Positions 9,066 through 16,656 of a stretch of DNA of 22,124 bases are shown here, one piece after another. The notes beneath the pieces are model-generated. The model made no database searches. It was not told where the DNA came from and was given only the letters and a program-made list of their open reading frames with translations. The first letter of the stretch is position 1. The number at the start of each line of letters is the position of its first letter. Origin of the DNA: UBA6626 sp963579995 (GTDB lineage: Bacteria; Planctomycetota; Phycisphaerae; Phycisphaerales; Phycisphaeraceae); contig CAUZIY010000039.1 of the NCBI GenBank assembly GCA_963579995.1, forward strand, positions 1 to 22,124. Direction: 5' to 3'. The position numbers were made by a program, and so were the translations under genes.

Positions 9066-10334
9066 CTATGCAGCAGTATCACCTTGGCTGCCCTTGATCA
9101 ACTGGACCATTGGCTCAAGGCATTGACTCCAGCTATATCGTTTCTCGACCCGCTGGCGAGCAGACTGGCCTAATCGGGCTCGTAGAGCCGGATCTTCAAA
9201 CAGTTGACCAATCGATTTGGCCCATTGCTGTGGTGTTTCAGCAACAATCAGATGTTCGCCATCGATCGCATCGACTCCTTCTGCGGCACCCACGGAACAG
9301 ACCACCGCCTTGGCGCAGGCCATCGCCTCCAGGATTTTGTTCTGGATACCTCGGGCAATAAGCAAGGGTGCGATTACTACGGACGCCTGCGAAAGATATT
9401 CACGTATGTCAGGGACCGATCCGATTACCGATATGCCCTGTTCTCGATCAAGATCACAGATTTTTTTGGTTGGATGACGCCCAACAATCAAAAACCGGGT
9501 CTTGGGTTGTAGCTGGCGAAGCAGCGGCATGACATGGCGAACGAACCAACACACACCTTCGGTATTTGGCCAATAATTGAGTACACCAACAAAGACGATT
9601 GTGTTGTTGTCTGTGCCGGGTTTTGGGCAAAAGTACTCTAGGTCAACACCGTTGTTGATCACAGTAACTTTTTTTGTTGGGTCAACGTGCTTCTGGTATG
9701 CGTTGGCTTCGGCCTCAGTCGTCACCGCAATCCCATCAAATTCATCGTAGGTGCCGGCCTCAATTCGTCGCAGACGACGCGCTTCAGTTGCATAAGCCCA
9801 CCGCATTGGAGCCCAGCTGTGTCTAGCGAAACTCCGCCACTTCATACTGTCAACGTCGACCAGGTCAATGATATGCCGTGGTCTCTTTTTTGGTGTGTTG
9901 GCATTGATCATGCGGCGATGTGTCAACATGCGTGCATAAGGGATCATCCCTGTGCAGTAGGTCAAGATGGTGTCAAATGGTTCCTGTTCATGCCACTGAA
10001 TAATCTGTTGCGCCAGTCCTGTCCGGTAGTAAAAAGCGGATGTGGCACAATTGCCGCACAGCATGGTCCAGATGCCGCGCAGTGTGCTCCACTGACTTGA
10101 GATCGGCATAATTGCCACACGCCGTGCCATCGTCGCAAGCAGTTGGTGGTGTTGTAGCCAAACGGACTCATCACTTGTACAGGCAATGGCGAGATCAAAT
10201 TTATCGCAAAGTGTACGTAGTATGTGATAGCTACGGATTCGATCACCCCGATCGGGTGGATAGGGCAATCGATGGGCAAGCATGAGTACACGTTGCCGTG
10301 TCGATGGTTTGTTCTGTGTGGAAGTATTCGTCAT
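9066..10334 (-). CDS. GT4-family glycosyltransferase, PEP-CTERM/XrtA system type (TIGR03087-like)
   Basis: The protein has 422 residues and is predicted to be cytoplasmic or membrane-associated, adding a sugar to the lipid-linked polysaccharide precursor. After a short tail, RVLMLAHRLPYPPDRGDRIRSYHILR (about 15-40) matches the characteristic N-terminus of the TIGR03087 group. The C-terminal GT-B domain has VFVGVLNYWPN, then IAPLLIARGIQNKILEAMA and KAVVCS; the ARGIQNK-x-LEAMA stretch is the nucleotide-sugar binding region in this group. Donor and acceptor cannot be told. It is the last gene of the core exopolysaccharide operon, 99 bp after the kinase stop, with a clean ATG start at 10334. Confidence 0.93.
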   Translation of the reverse strand: MTNTSTQNKPSTRQRVLMLAHRLPYPPDRGDRIRSYHILRTLCDKFDLAIACTSDESVWLQHHQLLATMARRVAIMPISSQWSTLRGIWTMLCGNCATSAFYYRTGLAQQIIQWHEQEPFDTILTYCTGMIPYARMLTHRRMINANTPKKRPRHIIDLVDVDSMKWRSFARHSWAPMRWAYATEARRLRRIEAGTYDEFDGIAVTTEAEANAYQKHVDPTKKVTVINNGVDLEYFCPKPGTDNNTIVFVGVLNYWPNTEGVCWFVRHVMPLLRQLQPKTRFLIVGRHPTKKICDLDREQGISVIGSVPDIREYLSQASVVIAPLLIARGIQNKILEAMACAKAVVCSVGAAEGVDAIDGEHLIVAETPQQWAKSIGQLFEDPALRARLGQSARQRVEKRYSWSQCLEPMVQLIKGSQGDTAA

Positions 10335-10433
10335 CGTCTATACCAGGTGAATGTGTCGCAAAGGACTATTGTCAGAGCACAATGTGTCATCAGTCAGGAT
10401 TGGGCTGTGCCGATCCATACTCCACGGTACTTC

Positions 10434-11399
10434 CTAGTAAGCGTAGCGGTAAAGATATTTCGGCGTCGTGTTAGCCAGATGTGTAAGTACGGCACCGGCA
10501 ATCTTACAGTTTGACGCGCAAAGTAAACGCTTGGCTCGATCAACCAGATCCTGTGGTGTTGTATTCATGCGAATGACTAATAGGACTTGATCGCAGATGG
10601 CGCCCAGTATGCTGGCGTCGGTGACGTTGAGTACGGGTGGTGTGTCAACGAAGATGTGATCAAACCGGTCCTTCATTTGCGCAAGTACCTGAATCATGCG
10701 GGGGCTTGAAAGCAACTCAGTACTCGTTGCATTATCACGGCCGCCAGCGGGCATGAAACATAGATTATCGTAGACCGTTGGGTGGATGGCGTCGTCGACC
10801 TTGTTAACTTCACCTTTTAACACATGCAACAATCCTGGGTATGCATCGTGATCCAATAGTTGGGGGAACGACGGGCGGCGCAAGTCGCCTTCAACTACAA
10901 GTGTCTTTTGTGTACGCAATTCACTGAATGTAATGCCCATGTTTAATGCTGTAACACTTTTTCCTTCATTGGGTGAGGCACTCGTAATCACAACAGTTTG
11001 TATACGCTGATTGCGTATACGGGCGAGCATCTGGGTTCGAATTGCACGGTACTGTTCGGTGATAATGCTGGCCCTATCGTGATGGGGAATTAACTCGCTG
11101 GAGTAGCGATTGGGACTTGCCGGGTCTTCTTTGGGCATGCTGGTAGATTCGGAGGACACAAGATCTGATTCTGCTTCCAATTTTTTCTGAGCATCGACCA
11201 CCATCGAGGATCCGTCAGGCTTGCTGTTTGTCTTGTGATGTGCCAACTCACCACTGTCAGTAGCTTTGGCGACCTGCTCGCTCGGCAATACAGGCGTCGT
11301 GTCTTCCGGGGGAGAAGTTGGACTGTCGTTTCCAGCGTCATGGGACTTGGACCCCTTGTCCCGCTGGGCTCGATTCATGGCGTCATAGACGTCGCCCAT
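10434..11399 (-). CDS. Tyrosine autokinase of the exopolysaccharide locus (CpsD/CapB/BY-kinase family)
   Basis: The protein has 321 residues. BY-kinases autophosphorylate a tyrosine cluster and cycle on and off a Wzz-like partner to control polymer length and export. The Walker A site is SASPNEGKSV (140-149), Walker A' is VVEGDLRRP (168-176) and Walker B is IFVDTPP (249-255). The activator stretch ITEQYRAIRTQ (about 113-123) precedes the domain. The tail ends PKYLYRYAY with Tyr315, 317, 319 and 321, a short autophosphorylation cluster. Residues about 11-98 are rich in Ser, Pro, Asp and Lys and look disordered; only the very start (MGDVYDAMNRA) resembles relatives. No membrane segment is present, so the partner is the separately encoded chain-length protein at 12355-14013. 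The start overlaps the end of the ATPase gene by 17 bp, suggesting translational coupling. Confidence 0.93.
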   Translation of the reverse strand: MGDVYDAMNRAQRDKGSKSHDAGNDSPTSPPEDTTPVLPSEQVAKATDSGELAHHKTNSKPDGSSMVVDAQKKLEAESDLVSSESTSMPKEDPASPNRYSSELIPHHDRASIITEQYRAIRTQMLARIRNQRIQTVVITSASPNEGKSVTALNMGITFSELRTQKTLVVEGDLRRPSFPQLLDHDAYPGLLHVLKGEVNKVDDAIHPTVYDNLCFMPAGGRDNATSTELLSSPRMIQVLAQMKDRFDHIFVDTPPVLNVTDASILGAICDQVLLVIRMNTTPQDLVDRAKRLLCASNCKIAGAVLTHLANTTPKYLYRYAY

Positions 11400-12276
11400 G
11401 ATCCATCTCCTGTTCCACGCCGAGGAACGGCGCAGCGGCCATTATATCGGCTGGTTCATCGTCAAAGTTGGGTAATATCTGGGAGATCGCGGCATTGACG
11501 ACCTGCAATTCAATCAGGTGGGTGTCTCGCGAGTACCCGACAAGTAGTGCGTTGTCACAGATTAGATTTACCAACCGCGGTATTCCTGAGGCCCGTTCAT
11601 GGATTACTTTAAGCGCCTGCCGCGAGAAAGTTACGTTCGCTCGTTCTTTGGCGGCACGCACGAGACGAAACGCAATGTAGCGGGCGGTCTCTTCAAAAGT
11701 CATAGGTTGAAGGTGCGTGTACATCACGATTCGTTGTATGAGTGGCGCTAGGCGAGCGTGTTTGAGTGTTTTGCGCAGTTCAGGCTGACCGAGTATCAGC
11801 AACTGAACAAGCTTATCGGTCTCGTTTTCGAGGTTGGTAAGTAGCCGGACTTCCTCAAACTCGTCGATATTCAAACACTGGCCCTCATCAATAATGACCA
11901 CCAGATAGCGGCCAAGTGAGTGTTGGTTTTCAATGTAACGGCGGATGAGGGTGAGGAGGGTCGCTTTGTCACACACGCGGGGGATTTCAATGCCATATTC
12001 AATTGCGATCAGTTTAAGTAGTTGGTGAGATGACACGCGTGTATTATTTATCATCGCGACACGTGCATCATGTCCCATACGCCGAATAAGCATGCGGCTG
12101 AGCGTTGTTTTTCCTGATCCAATCTCGCCGGTCACCAGGGCAAACCCCTGACGGTTGCGGACGGTGTACTCCAGTTTCGCTAATGCTTCCTTGTGCTGAT
12201 CTGTTTCAAAGAAGAAGCGAGAATCAGGTGTGTTGTGAAACGGTGCGTACGCCAAATTGTAGAATTCTTCATACAT
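11383..12276 (-). CDS. XrtA-associated secretion-type AAA ATPase (TIGR03015-like, ExeA family)
   Basis: The protein has 297 residues. It is a cytoplasmic AAA ATPase of the ExeA/GspA-like family found in exosortase-type exopolysaccharide loci; the exact role in relatives is unproven. The N-terminus MYEEFYNLAYAPFHNTPDSRFFF fits the family pattern of a MYxxFYxL...PF-x-TPDPRF start. Walker A is GEIGSGKTT (50-58), Walker B is VVIIDEGQCL (126-135), and a sensor/arginine region follows around LLILGQPELR and IPRLVNLICDNAL. Unlike longer ExeA proteins it has no visible C-terminal peptidoglycan-binding domain or membrane segment. It lies 78 bp after the chain-length gene and overlaps the kinase gene by 17 bp, so it belongs to the same operon. 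Confidence 0.92.
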   Translation of the reverse strand: MYEEFYNLAYAPFHNTPDSRFFFETDQHKEALAKLEYTVRNRQGFALVTGEIGSGKTTLSRMLIRRMGHDARVAMINNTRVSSHQLLKLIAIEYGIEIPRVCDKATLLTLIRRYIENQHSLGRYLVVIIDEGQCLNIDEFEEVRLLTNLENETDKLVQLLILGQPELRKTLKHARLAPLIQRIVMYTHLQPMTFEETARYIAFRLVRAAKERANVTFSRQALKVIHERASGIPRLVNLICDNALLVGYSRDTHLIELQVVNAAISQILPNFDDEPADIMAAAPFLGVEQEMDHGRRL

Positions 12277-12354
12277 CGGTAGGTTTAATAATCTCTATGC
12301 TGATACTTTGTGTATACATGGGTCCCATCCATCTGTAGCTATGCGTTCTGTTTT

Positions 12355-14013
12355 CTAGAGGTTGTCAAACAAGGCGTCGCCGATTGCTTTAATGGGATGT
12401 GACATCCACTGGCTATATTTTCGTGGTTCGGTGAGGCTGATTTGGACTAAGAAAATACTAATGCCAAGCAGTACCAGAATGGCCGTAGCTGTTGCCGGGA
12501 TAATACCCCATCCCAAAATCTTGCGTCGAAACATTTCAGTCGGCGTCATGATCTCGTTGACCGCACCTAAAACCGGCATTTTCAGTTCGTCTACGGCATG
12601 CTGGACATTTCGGAAAGAATGATCCAGTAATTCGGTTAGAATGATAACTACCGTTGCAGTGCCCAATCCTATGATGACGGCGGCCAAAAGAATTCCCAGG
12701 AGCGTAGGCTCGCTGGGCATTGCGAATTCGGGGGGCCGGTCGATCACACGCAGGCTGATACCCTGGCGTGCTGCTGCAGCTTTGCGGGCGACCTGGGTGT
12801 CACGATATCGCCCTTCCCAGAAGGCGAGTTGTGTTTTATATTCCTCGATTTTACGTTTGCATGTCAGGTATTGATTCCGCAAAGGAAAGAAGTTTCGCTT
12901 ACGTACCTGGTAGATCATGATCTGGTTATTCACGTCACTGAGTTGCTGTTCAAGGCCGACCAATTCACCGTTCATCGCTTCAATACGCACCTCAGTTTCG
13001 ATTCGCGTTTGGTTGAGTTGTGGTTCAGAGGCGACCTGTACACTCTGCACAGTATCCTGCATCTCCGCTTCGATTCGGATGATTTCAGCTTTGACCCGTT
13101 TGACATCGGGGTGTCGATCCTTCTTTGGTGCGGTCCCGCCTATACCTGTGCGCAGCCCATACAACTCGTTCTCTAGTTGTTCCAAGCGTGTGCGCAGAAC
13201 AGCAAGCTTTGGATTTTCTTGATCAACTGGAAAAGAAATCATCTCCGGCTGGTCTGCAATCCAGACTTTAAGTGATTCACGTTCCTGGAGGCGAACAGCG
13301 AGGTTCTGTGAAAGAGTAGCTTTTCTGGCTTGCAACTGTGTGATTTGGGCATACAGGCTCATCGGGTCTTCAGGGTTTAGACCCGGATTGTTCTCTTCAA
13401 ATCGTAGCCTTTCGATCTCTTTCTGATTCATCAGTTCACTGTATTTGTCCACTTGACCGCGAAAGAAGTTGCTGGTTTCCGCCAACTGGTTATCAAAAAT
13501 ACTACTTGCTTTTTCAATATAGTTATCAACGAGCCGGTTGGTGATCCGAATGGCAACATCCGGAACAGGATCGGTATAGGAAATGCGAACGCGGTCAACG
13601 CTGTTGTTGCGAGCGATATAGTTAATATCCACTCGGCCTGCCATTTCCTTGACCATTTTGTTTTTTAGGATCTGACCACGCTTGGTCAATTCGCCATCGG
13701 CTGTGAATTCCAAATCGTGCGTCAGTCCTTCGTCATCAATTACCTGCGATATAGCCCGACGGCTGGTCAAGTCTTGGCGAAGTAGTGAGCGAATGGGCTT
13801 TACTGCACTGGTCGCAACCGATGAGTTAATCTGTTCGGTGACGAGTTGTGTACGTATTTCAACAATAGCGGGTGCCGTATACTTGCGCTCCCAGAGGTGG
13901 CTGGAAATAATAGCAGCAACAGCTACCGGTACCGACACAAAGAACAACTTCTTCTTGTGTCGCAAGACAATGTCGAACCATTCACGCAAATTGGTTGGTT
14001 TGTGCCAAGCCAT
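12355..14013 (-). CDS. Wzz/GumC-type polysaccharide chain-length determinant (XrtA system)
   Basis: The protein has 552 residues and sits in the inner membrane with a large periplasmic coiled-coil part. The first membrane segment is at about 23-40 and the second at about 438-459. An extra third hydrophobic segment is at 501-523, followed by a short charged tail. The middle (about 170-400) is rich in Gln, Glu, Arg and Leu and should form long helices. The family sets the length of exported polysaccharide, usually with a BY-kinase; here the kinase domain is on a separate protein. The loop between segments 2 and 3 holds ELLDHSFRNVQHAVDELKMPVLGAV, the usual cytoplasmic motif of fused Wzz-kinase proteins and GumC-like proteins. 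ATG 14013 is a good start; the upstream lipoprotein gene ends 61 bp earlier. Confidence 0.92.
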   Translation of the reverse strand: MAWHKPTNLREWFDIVLRHKKKLFFVSVPVAVAAIISSHLWERKYTAPAIVEIRTQLVTEQINSSVATSAVKPIRSLLRQDLTSRRAISQVIDDEGLTHDLEFTADGELTKRGQILKNKMVKEMAGRVDINYIARNNSVDRVRISYTDPVPDVAIRITNRLVDNYIEKASSIFDNQLAETSNFFRGQVDKYSELMNQKEIERLRFEENNPGLNPEDPMSLYAQITQLQARKATLSQNLAVRLQERESLKVWIADQPEMISFPVDQENPKLAVLRTRLEQLENELYGLRTGIGGTAPKKDRHPDVKRVKAEIIRIEAEMQDTVQSVQVASEPQLNQTRIETEVRIEAMNGELVGLEQQLSDVNNQIMIYQVRKRNFFPLRNQYLTCKRKIEEYKTQLAFWEGRYRDTQVARKAAAARQGISLRVIDRPPEFAMPSEPTLLGILLAAVIIGLGTATVVIILTELLDHSFRNVQHAVDELKMPVLGAVNEIMTPTEMFRRKILGWGIIPATATAILVLLGISIFLVQISLTEPRKYSQWMSHPIKAIGDALFDNL

Positions 14014-14074
14014 GAGCCATGCATTCCGAATCCGATTAGGTCCTCAGTCCCGCTACTCGATACTTGTTGCCGGA

Positions 14075-14815
14075 TTAGAAGTCATTCAGTCGAGCAGGAG
14101 TGGTGGCGGCGTTCAGCACCGGTTGTATTGGGGCTAATAAGTTCTGCGTCACCACGCCCACAGCGGCAAGTGGGTTAATTGGAATCCATACAATATCACC
14201 TTCTTCCAGGACGGCGTTGTGTTTGAAGTCGCCCGTTTCGATCATTGCTTTTAGGTTCACACTCATGCGGTGAATCAACTCACCTTCCTCGTTGGGGCGT
14301 AGTAGCGCCGCTTTCTCCGGCCAGGAAGTTCGCGGCAATCCGGCTGCCATTACAGCTGAAAATACGGTATCTCGACCGGTAAAGGACCGTGGTCCCGTAG
14401 CCGTTTCGCCAGCCATGTAGAAGAATTTAGAGTTGAAACCGGTGACTTGAATCTGTACTTGGATATCTTCATAAAAATCAAGGATCTTTTCTTGGATTTC
14501 GTGGGCCAGATCAGTTGGTGTTTTACCGGCGGCAATAACGTCGCCCAGTAAGTGAAGTGTGATCGCTCCATCTGGCCGCAGGCGTTGTGATATGCCGTCA
14601 ATTTCGGTCGCCCCGGGCGCCACGATGAGAATCGTGTCCGGTGGTTCGATGACATAGGCCTTCTGGCTATGTGTTTGGCGTGGGGTGACCACAAAATGGC
14701 CGTAATCTTTGTAGTGGGGCACGCAGCCCATGCCTACAACACCAAACAGAATCCAGATTAACGACATCCCACCAAGGGAGCGACGGCTTGAATGAGCCAT
14801 CTTGTGTCTCATCAT
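14075..14815 (-). CDS. Wza-like polysaccharide export lipoprotein (poly_export and SLBB-like domains)
   Basis: The protein has 246 residues from ATG 14815 and should be an outer-membrane lipoprotein forming the exit channel for the polymer. A basic N-terminus and hydrophobic stretch end in VVGMGC, a lipobox with Cys31. The poly_export domain starts at AYVIEPPDTILIVAPG and continues with LRPDGAITLHLLGDV. An SLBB-like part covers VTGFNSKFFYMAGE and the TVFSAVMAAGL region, ending in LEEGDIVWIPINP. It is shorter than E. coli Wza and lacks the C-terminal amphipathic helix seen there, as is usual in exosortase loci. The longest frame begins with TTG at 14827; ATG 14815 is preferred because GGGG sits 6 nt upstream of it. 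It follows the sugar-transferase gene after about 200 bp. Confidence 0.93.
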   Translation of the reverse strand: MMRHKMAHSSRRSLGGMSLIWILFGVVGMGCVPHYKDYGHFVVTPRQTHSQKAYVIEPPDTILIVAPGATEIDGISQRLRPDGAITLHLLGDVIAAGKTPTDLAHEIQEKILDFYEDIQVQIQVTGFNSKFFYMAGETATGPRSFTGRDTVFSAVMAAGLPRTSWPEKAALLRPNEEGELIHRMSVNLKAMIETGDFKHNAVLEEGDIVWIPINPLAAVGVVTQNLLAPIQPVLNAATTPARLNDF

Positions 14816-15017
14816 CGGCAACCCCAAGTAACATCAGACCATTCTTATGGTTCGTCGGCTGTACTGGCTATGTTCCTGAAGTCACTTGCTGCACCTAAAT
14901 CCTAGATTTTGGCCAATGAAATGTGGAGTAGACTGGCCCAGAACAGGTTCCAGTGACTTAGGATGTCAGAATAGCCCTATGACAAGGATTAAGCCCAATT
15001 TATTACTTAGTAACGAC
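14816..15017. other. Gap inside the exopolysaccharide operon
   Basis: About 200 bp separate the sugar transferase from the export lipoprotein. No coding frame or RNA gene is apparent. A short imperfect hairpin lies at about 14895-14913 (AAATC/GATTT core with flanking GG/CC), but it has no T-run on the minus strand, so it does not look like a terminator. A second promoter is possible but not identified. Confidence 0.35.
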
Positions 15018-15677
15018 TCACCGGGCGCTTCGGTCATTCAATTTCCTGACCGTGGCCAGCAATAGCTTGCAGTCCAGACCAAGGCCTACACGTCCGATAT
15101 AATCCAGATCGTATTTAAGCTTACGACGCACGGAGTCAAGATCAGTGTCGTAGCCATTATAGATTTGGGCCAATCCGGTCAGCCCCGGTTTGACAGCCAA
15201 ACGTTTTTCAAAATCAGGTAATTTGCGGCTTAGTTCTTCGAAGAGTTCCGGTCGCTCTGGTCGTGGTCCGACCAAACCCATGTCACCACGCAGGATATTG
15301 AGCAATTGAGGCAGCTCATCCAAGTGGCTGCGACGCATCCACCGGCAAACGGGAATCACACGCGAGTCATCCGCACCGGCCCGCATAGCTCGGCCGTGTG
15401 CTTCTGCGTTCATGTACATCGTTCTCATTTTGAAGATGGAAAACAGCCGCCCGTTATACCCTACGCGTGCTTGTCGATACAGGACCGGGCCGCTGGGATC
15501 TGCCAGTTTGATCAACACAATACACAGGAGCATCACCGGTGAGAACAGTAAAAGAGCCATCGCGGCTCCGCCAATGTTCATGAATTCCTTAAAGATACGG
15601 AACTGGCGACGGGCAATTTCGGCTAGAATACTACTTCCGCCGATCCCAACCATAACGACCGTTATCGGCTCTGGCAT
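15018..15677 (-). CDS. Undecaprenyl-phosphate sugar-1-phosphate transferase (short, PglC-like)
   Basis: The protein has 219 residues and catalyses the first step, moving a sugar-1-phosphate from a nucleotide sugar to undecaprenyl phosphate at the inner membrane. One hydrophobic re-entrant or membrane segment is at about 35-58. The bacterial sugar transferase hallmarks follow: VLYRQARVGYNGRLFSIFKMRTM, the catalytic Asp-Glu pair in SHLDELPQLLNILRGDMGLVGPRPE, and AVKPGLTGLAQIYNG. It corresponds to the catalytic domain only; the N-terminal four-helix part of WbaP/WcaJ-type enzymes is absent. The sugar is unknown. It is the first gene of the core exopolysaccharide operon, starting at ATG 15677 about 200 nt below a likely promoter. 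Confidence 0.94.
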   Translation of the reverse strand: MPEPITVVMVGIGGSSILAEIARRQFRIFKEFMNIGGAAMALLLFSPVMLLCIVLIKLADPSGPVLYRQARVGYNGRLFSIFKMRTMYMNAEAHGRAMRAGADDSRVIPVCRWMRRSHLDELPQLLNILRGDMGLVGPRPERPELFEELSRKLPDFEKRLAVKPGLTGLAQIYNGYDTDLDSVRRKLKYDLDYIGRVGLGLDCKLLLATVRKLNDRSAR

Positions 15678-15788
15678 GCTATCTACCCTTTGGCTTGAAC
15701 CTGGCGGATTGCTTTAATGTCATTCCCCCGTTATCCCCAAGACAGTCCGCCTAAGTACAAATGCGGCCCGTTCCACTATATATAAGTT

Positions 15789-15816
15789 AAGCAGTTTACT
15801 TTTGCGACAACTGCTT
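15789..15816 (-). promoter_or_regulatory. Inverted repeat in the exopolysaccharide operon leader
   Basis: AAGCAGTT and AACTGCTT form a perfect 8-bp stem around a 12-nt loop, about 112 nt before the sugar-transferase start. The arms are AT-rich and no T-run follows, so a protein-binding operator or leader hairpin is more likely than a terminator. Confidence 0.4.
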
Positions 15817-15874
15817 TAAGTGTTCCGCGGCCAACGTCGTCCTCTCCTCTTTGGCAGGATATGTAACTGTTATA

Positions 15875-15902
15875 ACTCTATCCCGTTTTATGGTTTAGTC
15901 AA
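15875..15902 (-). promoter_or_regulatory. Sigma70-like promoter candidate for the exopolysaccharide operon
   Basis: On the minus strand TTGACT (15902-15897) and TAGAGT (15880-15875) are 16 bp apart and match the -35 and -10 consensus at 5/6 and 4/6 positions. Transcription would start about 190 nt before the sugar-transferase ATG. This is a pattern match only. Confidence 0.45.
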
Positions 15903-16137
15903 CCCTTGACGGCCTTTATGCTGGCTTCTGATGCAACTGGAATAGCCCATCCAAGTCCATATAAAAACCTGATTTCAGTGGGATTTTCAACCGCGATTCT
16001 TCTGGCTGTCAGTCACTTCATCAGTGGCTGAGGTCTAGAATAGATCATCGGCTTGGCGACCCCCCCCAAATATAAACGCGGAGAATTCGCAAAAAACAAA
16101 ATGCGTAACGACCCAAAGTAAAAGGAACTAAAGCCGG

Positions 16138-16605
16138 TTAATAACCAATAACTGAGTCGATCTCCGGAATTAGGACTGCAGCGCCGGTCTTCGGGATGAT
16201 TGCTGCTGCATAGGGATAGGTCATAACCTGCGCGAGAACCTGGTCAGGTCCTGGCTGATTTGCCGTGCCCTGAACATAAAGTGTGCTTCCGTGCTGACTG
16301 GCGCTGATAAGGGTCACCCAATAGCCTGCGGTGGGCTGTTCGCCCAGGGCAATGATCACGACCGTCTCATTGTCAAAATCAACTGATATTTGTCCTAACG
16401 GACCACTTCCAATTGCTTCAAGCTGATCTTGGCTATTCACAATCCACTCCGCTGGCTTTGGCATTGCGGCATCGGATCCACTGTGGGTGCGCAAGACTGA
16501 TAATGCATCGGTTGGTTCGACCTGGGGCGTCGTCGTTGATTGGCAGCCTGCAAGTAAACTAGCGCTCACCAAGAGTGCGGCAACCAATGGTTTGAACTGA
16601 TTCAT
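16138..16605 (-). CDS. PrcB_C-domain lipoprotein
   Basis: The protein has 155 residues. The N-terminal signal ends in the lipobox LLAGC with Cys21, so it should be a lipoprotein. The domain at about 75-150 reads VVIIALGEQPTAGYWVTLISA, followed by VYVQGT-like and TYPYAAAIIPK strands. The G-x-x-P-T-x-GY core is typical of the PrcB C-terminal domain, named after a subunit of the Treponema dentilisin protease complex, where it aids assembly. Its role here is unknown; no partner protease is in the window. The start at ATG 16605 has a good AGGAGA ribosome site 9 nt upstream. It lies between trmB and the exopolysaccharide operon on the same strand, but a 460-bp gap separates it from the latter. Confidence 0.85.
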   Translation of the reverse strand: MNQFKPLVAALLVSASLLAGCQSTTTPQVEPTDALSVLRTHSGSDAAMPKPAEWIVNSQDQLEAIGSGPLGQISVDFDNETVVIIALGEQPTAGYWVTLISASQHGSTLYVQGTANQPGPDQVLAQVMTYPYAAAIIPKTGAAVLIPEIDSVIGY

Positions 16606-16640
16606 GGCTTCGATCTCCTATTGGTCCATGCTGGCAGTTT

Positions 16641-16646
16641 ACTATA
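16641..16646 (-). promoter_or_regulatory. -10 element candidate for the PrcB-like lipoprotein gene
   Basis: TATAGT on the minus strand lies 35 nt before the lipoprotein ATG and just after the trmB stop codon. The matching -35 region (TTCGCA or TCGCAA inside the trmB end) is weak, so the lipoprotein may instead be read through from trmB. Confidence 0.3.
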
Positions 16647-16656
16647 CCCGATCAAC

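Larger units (their letters stand above)
15678..16137. other. Intergenic region upstream of the exopolysaccharide operon
   Basis: This 460-bp gap holds a minus-strand promoter candidate (15875-15902), a perfect inverted repeat (15789-15816) in the putative leader, and a weaker hairpin at 16010-16031 (TCAGTCAC/GTGGCTGA, loop of 7, no T-run). A run of eight C lies at 16060-16067. No reading frame with family resemblance, tRNA or JUMPstart/ops motif was seen on either strand. Confidence 0.5.

Noticed and set aside
15840..15870. Sigma54-type promoter before the exopolysaccharide operon
   Set aside because: TGGCAG occurs on the plus strand, but no GC element lies at the right spacing and the orientation is away from the operon.
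16060..16067. Run of eight C as a phase-variation tract
   Set aside because: It lies in non-coding DNA away from any start or promoter element, so slippage would have no evident effect.
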